Below are positions 61,437 through 64,000 of a DNA stretch of 64,000 nucleotides, piece by piece. The DNA comes from Annulohypoxylon bovei var. microspora (lineage: Eukaryota; Ascomycota; Sordariomycetes; Xylariales; Hypoxylaceae). Location: positions 1 to 64,000 of the forward strand of contig MU405244.1 in NCBI GenBank assembly GCA_022836615.1. The letters run 5' to 3'. The notes below the pieces were generated by a model. The model saw only the letters and a list, made by a program, of their open reading frames with translations, did no database searches and was not told the DNA's origin. Positions within the stretch are counted from its first letter, which is position 1; every line of letters starts with the position of its first letter. Made by a program: the position numbers and the translations under genes.

Positions 61437-61669
61437 GAAGAGTGACACGGCGGCGAAATACAGAATTATTCACCTTGTGCCACTTGCCGTTAGTGCAGGC
61501 TGCTCTGGTTTGCTGTGTGCCTATGGAGGCCCGTTCGTACAACTGTGCATTTTCAATTTTTAGTTTTTAATTTTACCTAAAAGGGTAAGGTGTATCCCAA
61601 CCGCGCGAAATTTATCTACTTCATATTTAAAAAAAGAATACTTATATAACATATAAATATTTACATAAC

Positions 61670-61780
61670 GAAAGAATGTTACTAAATATGTATATATACA
61701 TATGAATATACGTATATACGTATTAATATATGTATATACGTATAAATATATGTATATAAATGTAAATATATATAAAAACG
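61670..61780. repeat. TATACGTA-type AT-rich low-complexity repeat
   Basis: This is an imperfect repeat of units like ATATACGTATATACGTAT and AATATATGTATATACGTAT. It is palindromic at short scale and AT-rich, and lies directly upstream of the tRNA-like sequence. Confidence 0.7.
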
Positions 61781-61783
61781 CGA

Positions 61784-61855
61784 GACCACCCGTTCGGATG
61801 GTATAATATCCCGAGTTTAGCCGGAGGCTTATGGTTCGATTCCTCGATCACCCAC
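61784..61855 (+). ncRNA. Degenerate tRNA-like sequence (pseudo-tRNA or SINE head)
   Basis: A perfect Pol III B-box (GGTTCGATTCC, about 61,831-61,841) is followed by TCGATCACCCA, resembling a tRNA-Pro-type 3' acceptor end, and within ten bases by T-rich stretches (CTTTTTCTTTTTTC) that would stop Pol III. TGGTATAAT upstream resembles a D-arm/A-box. However, the 5' side (GAGACCACCC) does not pair with the 3' acceptor and the T stem pairs badly, so it is not a working tRNA. It may be a decayed tRNA or the head of a tRNA-derived SINE. Confidence 0.35.
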
Positions 61856-61859
61856 TTTT

Positions 61860-64000
61860 TCTTTTTTCTTATCCGACGAAAAAAACACTGGTTTAACTAC
61901 CCATTGGGCCACCCGTAACCCTTTCTTTAACGCCTTAACCACCTTTTCAAAGGTTGCTTAATCACTTAGATTAAAGGTCTTTTTACGTGTGTTGAATTAA
62001 AAGGAATCAATTTAGTAAGCATCTTAAGTAATCACTTTTTCCACCCACCTGGTCCATGCGCGAGAGCCAGCTTTTTATTTTTCAAAAAATTACCTTTTCG
62101 CGAACGGGCCACCTCAAAAGCTGAGACCGCTTGATTTGATTGGTAAAAAAGTGAAAATTAAACCCACCCTTAAAACGATGCACCCAATCAATCGTTGTGG
62201 CGGAGATCCGGGATTATCGCGATAAGAGATTTTGATAAGGACCACCTTCGTTAAAACCTAAGCCGGTTTTTTGATTGGTTCAAATTCCTATCGATAAGCA
62301 CGGACTTTCGTATGCATCTCATTGTACCAGCTTCGATAACCTGCTTTATATTTGCACTTAAATAACTTTGCTAATATCACGTTTAAAGTAAAATTATTTC
62401 CATAATTCGATAGCTAACTCACAAAGAAACCGAATGATCTAGGTTGCATCATAATCGGATAAGTATTGATATAAATATCTAATGGATCGTGTAAGGTATC
62501 AATATTGAAGCGTTTCGGGGGTGTCACGTGCGACCGGTCGCAGCAACAACATTAAGAGCGGCGATACAACAGCTTATTTCGTACAAAATATAGCGTGCAA
62601 CTTGTTGAAATTTATATCTTTAAAATTGCCTAATCGAGAGCTATAAGGAGATCTATTTGTTTTTAAATTAAACCAATTAGAAAGAAAGTTATTTGAATTT
62701 AAACTTAACGGTATTATGTATTAGCTTTTAATGGTTGCGTGGCTTATGAGCCTTGAAATAATAAATATTTATTTATTTATCCGTATGATTATTAATCCAA
62801 GTACTTTTTTATTAATTTTAAGTACATATCTATGTACCCTTACCTTATTAGGAATAGCCTCTTCCATTTTTGAAAACTCAAAACGTTTTGTTGCACAGTT
62901 GTACGAACAGGCCTCCATAGTGCCGTGGATCGACGCATAGCTTGGTTCTAGCTAGGATATACTGGGATATACTGATGATGTTAATGCATCCGAAGCAACG
63001 CAGACCTGCCCAATCAAAATTCTCCGCATGTGATGGCTTAGACGTCTCTGGCTATAGCTCCACCTATAGTCTTTCGAGATCATGTATAGGATTAGTCGGG
63101 GATGCCAATTGGGCAGCCTCACGCTTGCGTGCAGGAACCCGCAAGAACCATCGCGAACTTGAAGACGGCCGAGTGTCCATTTATCGTACAGAGACAAGTC
63201 CATCGGAGGCGATGCATGCGTACGAATCGGTAAGCAAAGGTCAGTTGGATCGGGCGTTGACTGATGATGGCCTATTCACCTTGCCTCTTCTGTGGGCTCC
63301 TACATGTCTGCCGGACGGATACTATGGAACAGAATTGACAACGTGTATTAGCATCTCCGGCCGATAACTCTAGGCTCTTGGAATCAGTGGCACGTGTTCA
63401 ATATTCGCCCACGAAGCGCGAAACTAGTACATACATATGTATGCAGATACCTCGTATGCAAAGATTTACGATGGAATCGGTAGTTCCACAGGTGCTTCGT
63501 ATCCACAAGGCGACGATGTTCATTATTTTAATTTGTCTTAATTGATCAATTCGCCTCGTCCAGATCGAGGCCTAGATAGGTAGCTATCTGATAGGAGCTG
63601 ACCTTGCGGACTTGCGGGGTCTTCTTAGAGTGTCCCTACCTAATCCCTAAAGGTGCTTCCACTATCAATTGGTATCGTGAAGTTGCAATGCCAAGCCTTC
63701 AACACGTTTTATCTCTGCACTTTCCAGCTCATAGTTCAGTCGTCCCTAACGTGACTCAATTGATGTTGCAGAGTCTTGGCGATACTGTTTCTCTCTTTTT
63801 TCTGGTGAAACAAAAAACACAATGCCTGTCCCTCGATGCTTGTCCTCGAGCATGCCAGCTCGGATCCCTAACGCCAAGGCCGATTTTGGTATCATAACTG
63901 AAAAGAAAACCCCGGGTCGTCACCTCTCTTAACTTTTCTCGTCCATAGTGCCGTGATTTGTGGAATCCACCTCCAAATCAAGTCTGGCAACCTGCGGTTC
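61860..64000. other. Right-end region without a supported gene
   Basis: The region is moderately AT-rich to about 62,900, then ordinary. The longest frame (62942-63367, 141 codons) has no recognisable domain, no matching splice context and no conserved-looking block, so I do not call it. A gene entering from beyond the right edge cannot be excluded. Confidence 0.4.

Larger units (their letters stand above)
60043..61600. promoter_or_regulatory. Annexin upstream region with microsatellites
   Basis: The promoter and leader of the annexin gene (minus strand) occupy the left part; TAGGTAGGTAGGTATTAAGG lies about 30 bases upstream of the start. Further out are a CATA microsatellite (about 61,131-61,152) and three tandem TTCTGCGGT units (about 61,409-61,436). 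Overlapping frames over the CATA repeat on both strands are repeat artefacts. Confidence 0.5.

Noticed and set aside
62942..63367. 141-codon plus-strand frame near the right end
   Set aside because: No domain, no splice context and no conserved-looking block; not enough to call a gene.
1..64000. CRISPR arrays, bacterial operons or riboswitches
   Set aside because: The window is fungal nuclear DNA; no regularly spaced repeats or prokaryotic signals were seen. No telomeric TTAGGG array was seen at either end.

Overview
The window is nuclear DNA from a filamentous ascomycete (Pezizomycotina, most likely a Sordariomycete). The evidence is short GT-AG introns with fungal branch sites, a carRA/al-2-type bifunctional phytoene synthase/lycopene cyclase, a fungal annexin XIV, and a large AT-rich block of the kind left by repeat-induced point mutation (RIP). 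No species is assigned.

Layout. Positions 1 to about 17,640 are an extremely AT-rich, gene-free block. It contains a pair of about 212-bp direct repeats 6.1 kb apart (a possible LTR pair) and two GC-normal islands. Each island is a non-autonomous DNA transposon with terminal inverted repeats beginning GAGCAA and a perfect 8-bp target-site duplication (9022-9755 and 14532-15229). From 17.6 kb the composition is ordinary: a kinase-vWA gene interrupted by a 212-bp TA-flanked MITE (18.6-21.4 kb), a membrane-anchored SGNH hydrolase, an ankyrin-CorA fusion protein, tRNA-Gly(GCC), a CCDC97-like protein, a ferroportin-like transporter, an EAF-type elongation factor, a secreted alpha/beta-hydrolase-like protein and a membrane-tethered C2H2 zinc-finger protein. 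A gene-free stretch of about 6.5 kb (41.05-47.54 kb) follows.

Positions 47.5-56.8 kb form a light/carotenoid neighbourhood: CRY-DASH cryptochrome, a mitochondrial-type hotdog thioesterase, al-2/carRA and al-1/carB. AL-2 makes phytoene and cyclises lycopene; AL-1 carries out the desaturations between those two steps. The main discovery is that al-1/carB is interrupted by a 391-bp hAT-like MITE (55994-56384) with a perfect 8-bp duplication (ACCTAGAC). Removing the element plus one duplication restores the reading frame exactly. As it stands the frame stops inside the element, so this allele should lack the C-terminal part of the desaturase unless the element is spliced out or excised.

The right end holds an annexin with long disordered arms (57.6-60.0 kb), then about 4 kb with no convincing gene, containing microsatellites and a degenerate tRNA-like sequence. 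Gene models, including intron boundaries, were assembled by eye from splice signals, reading frame and family conservation.
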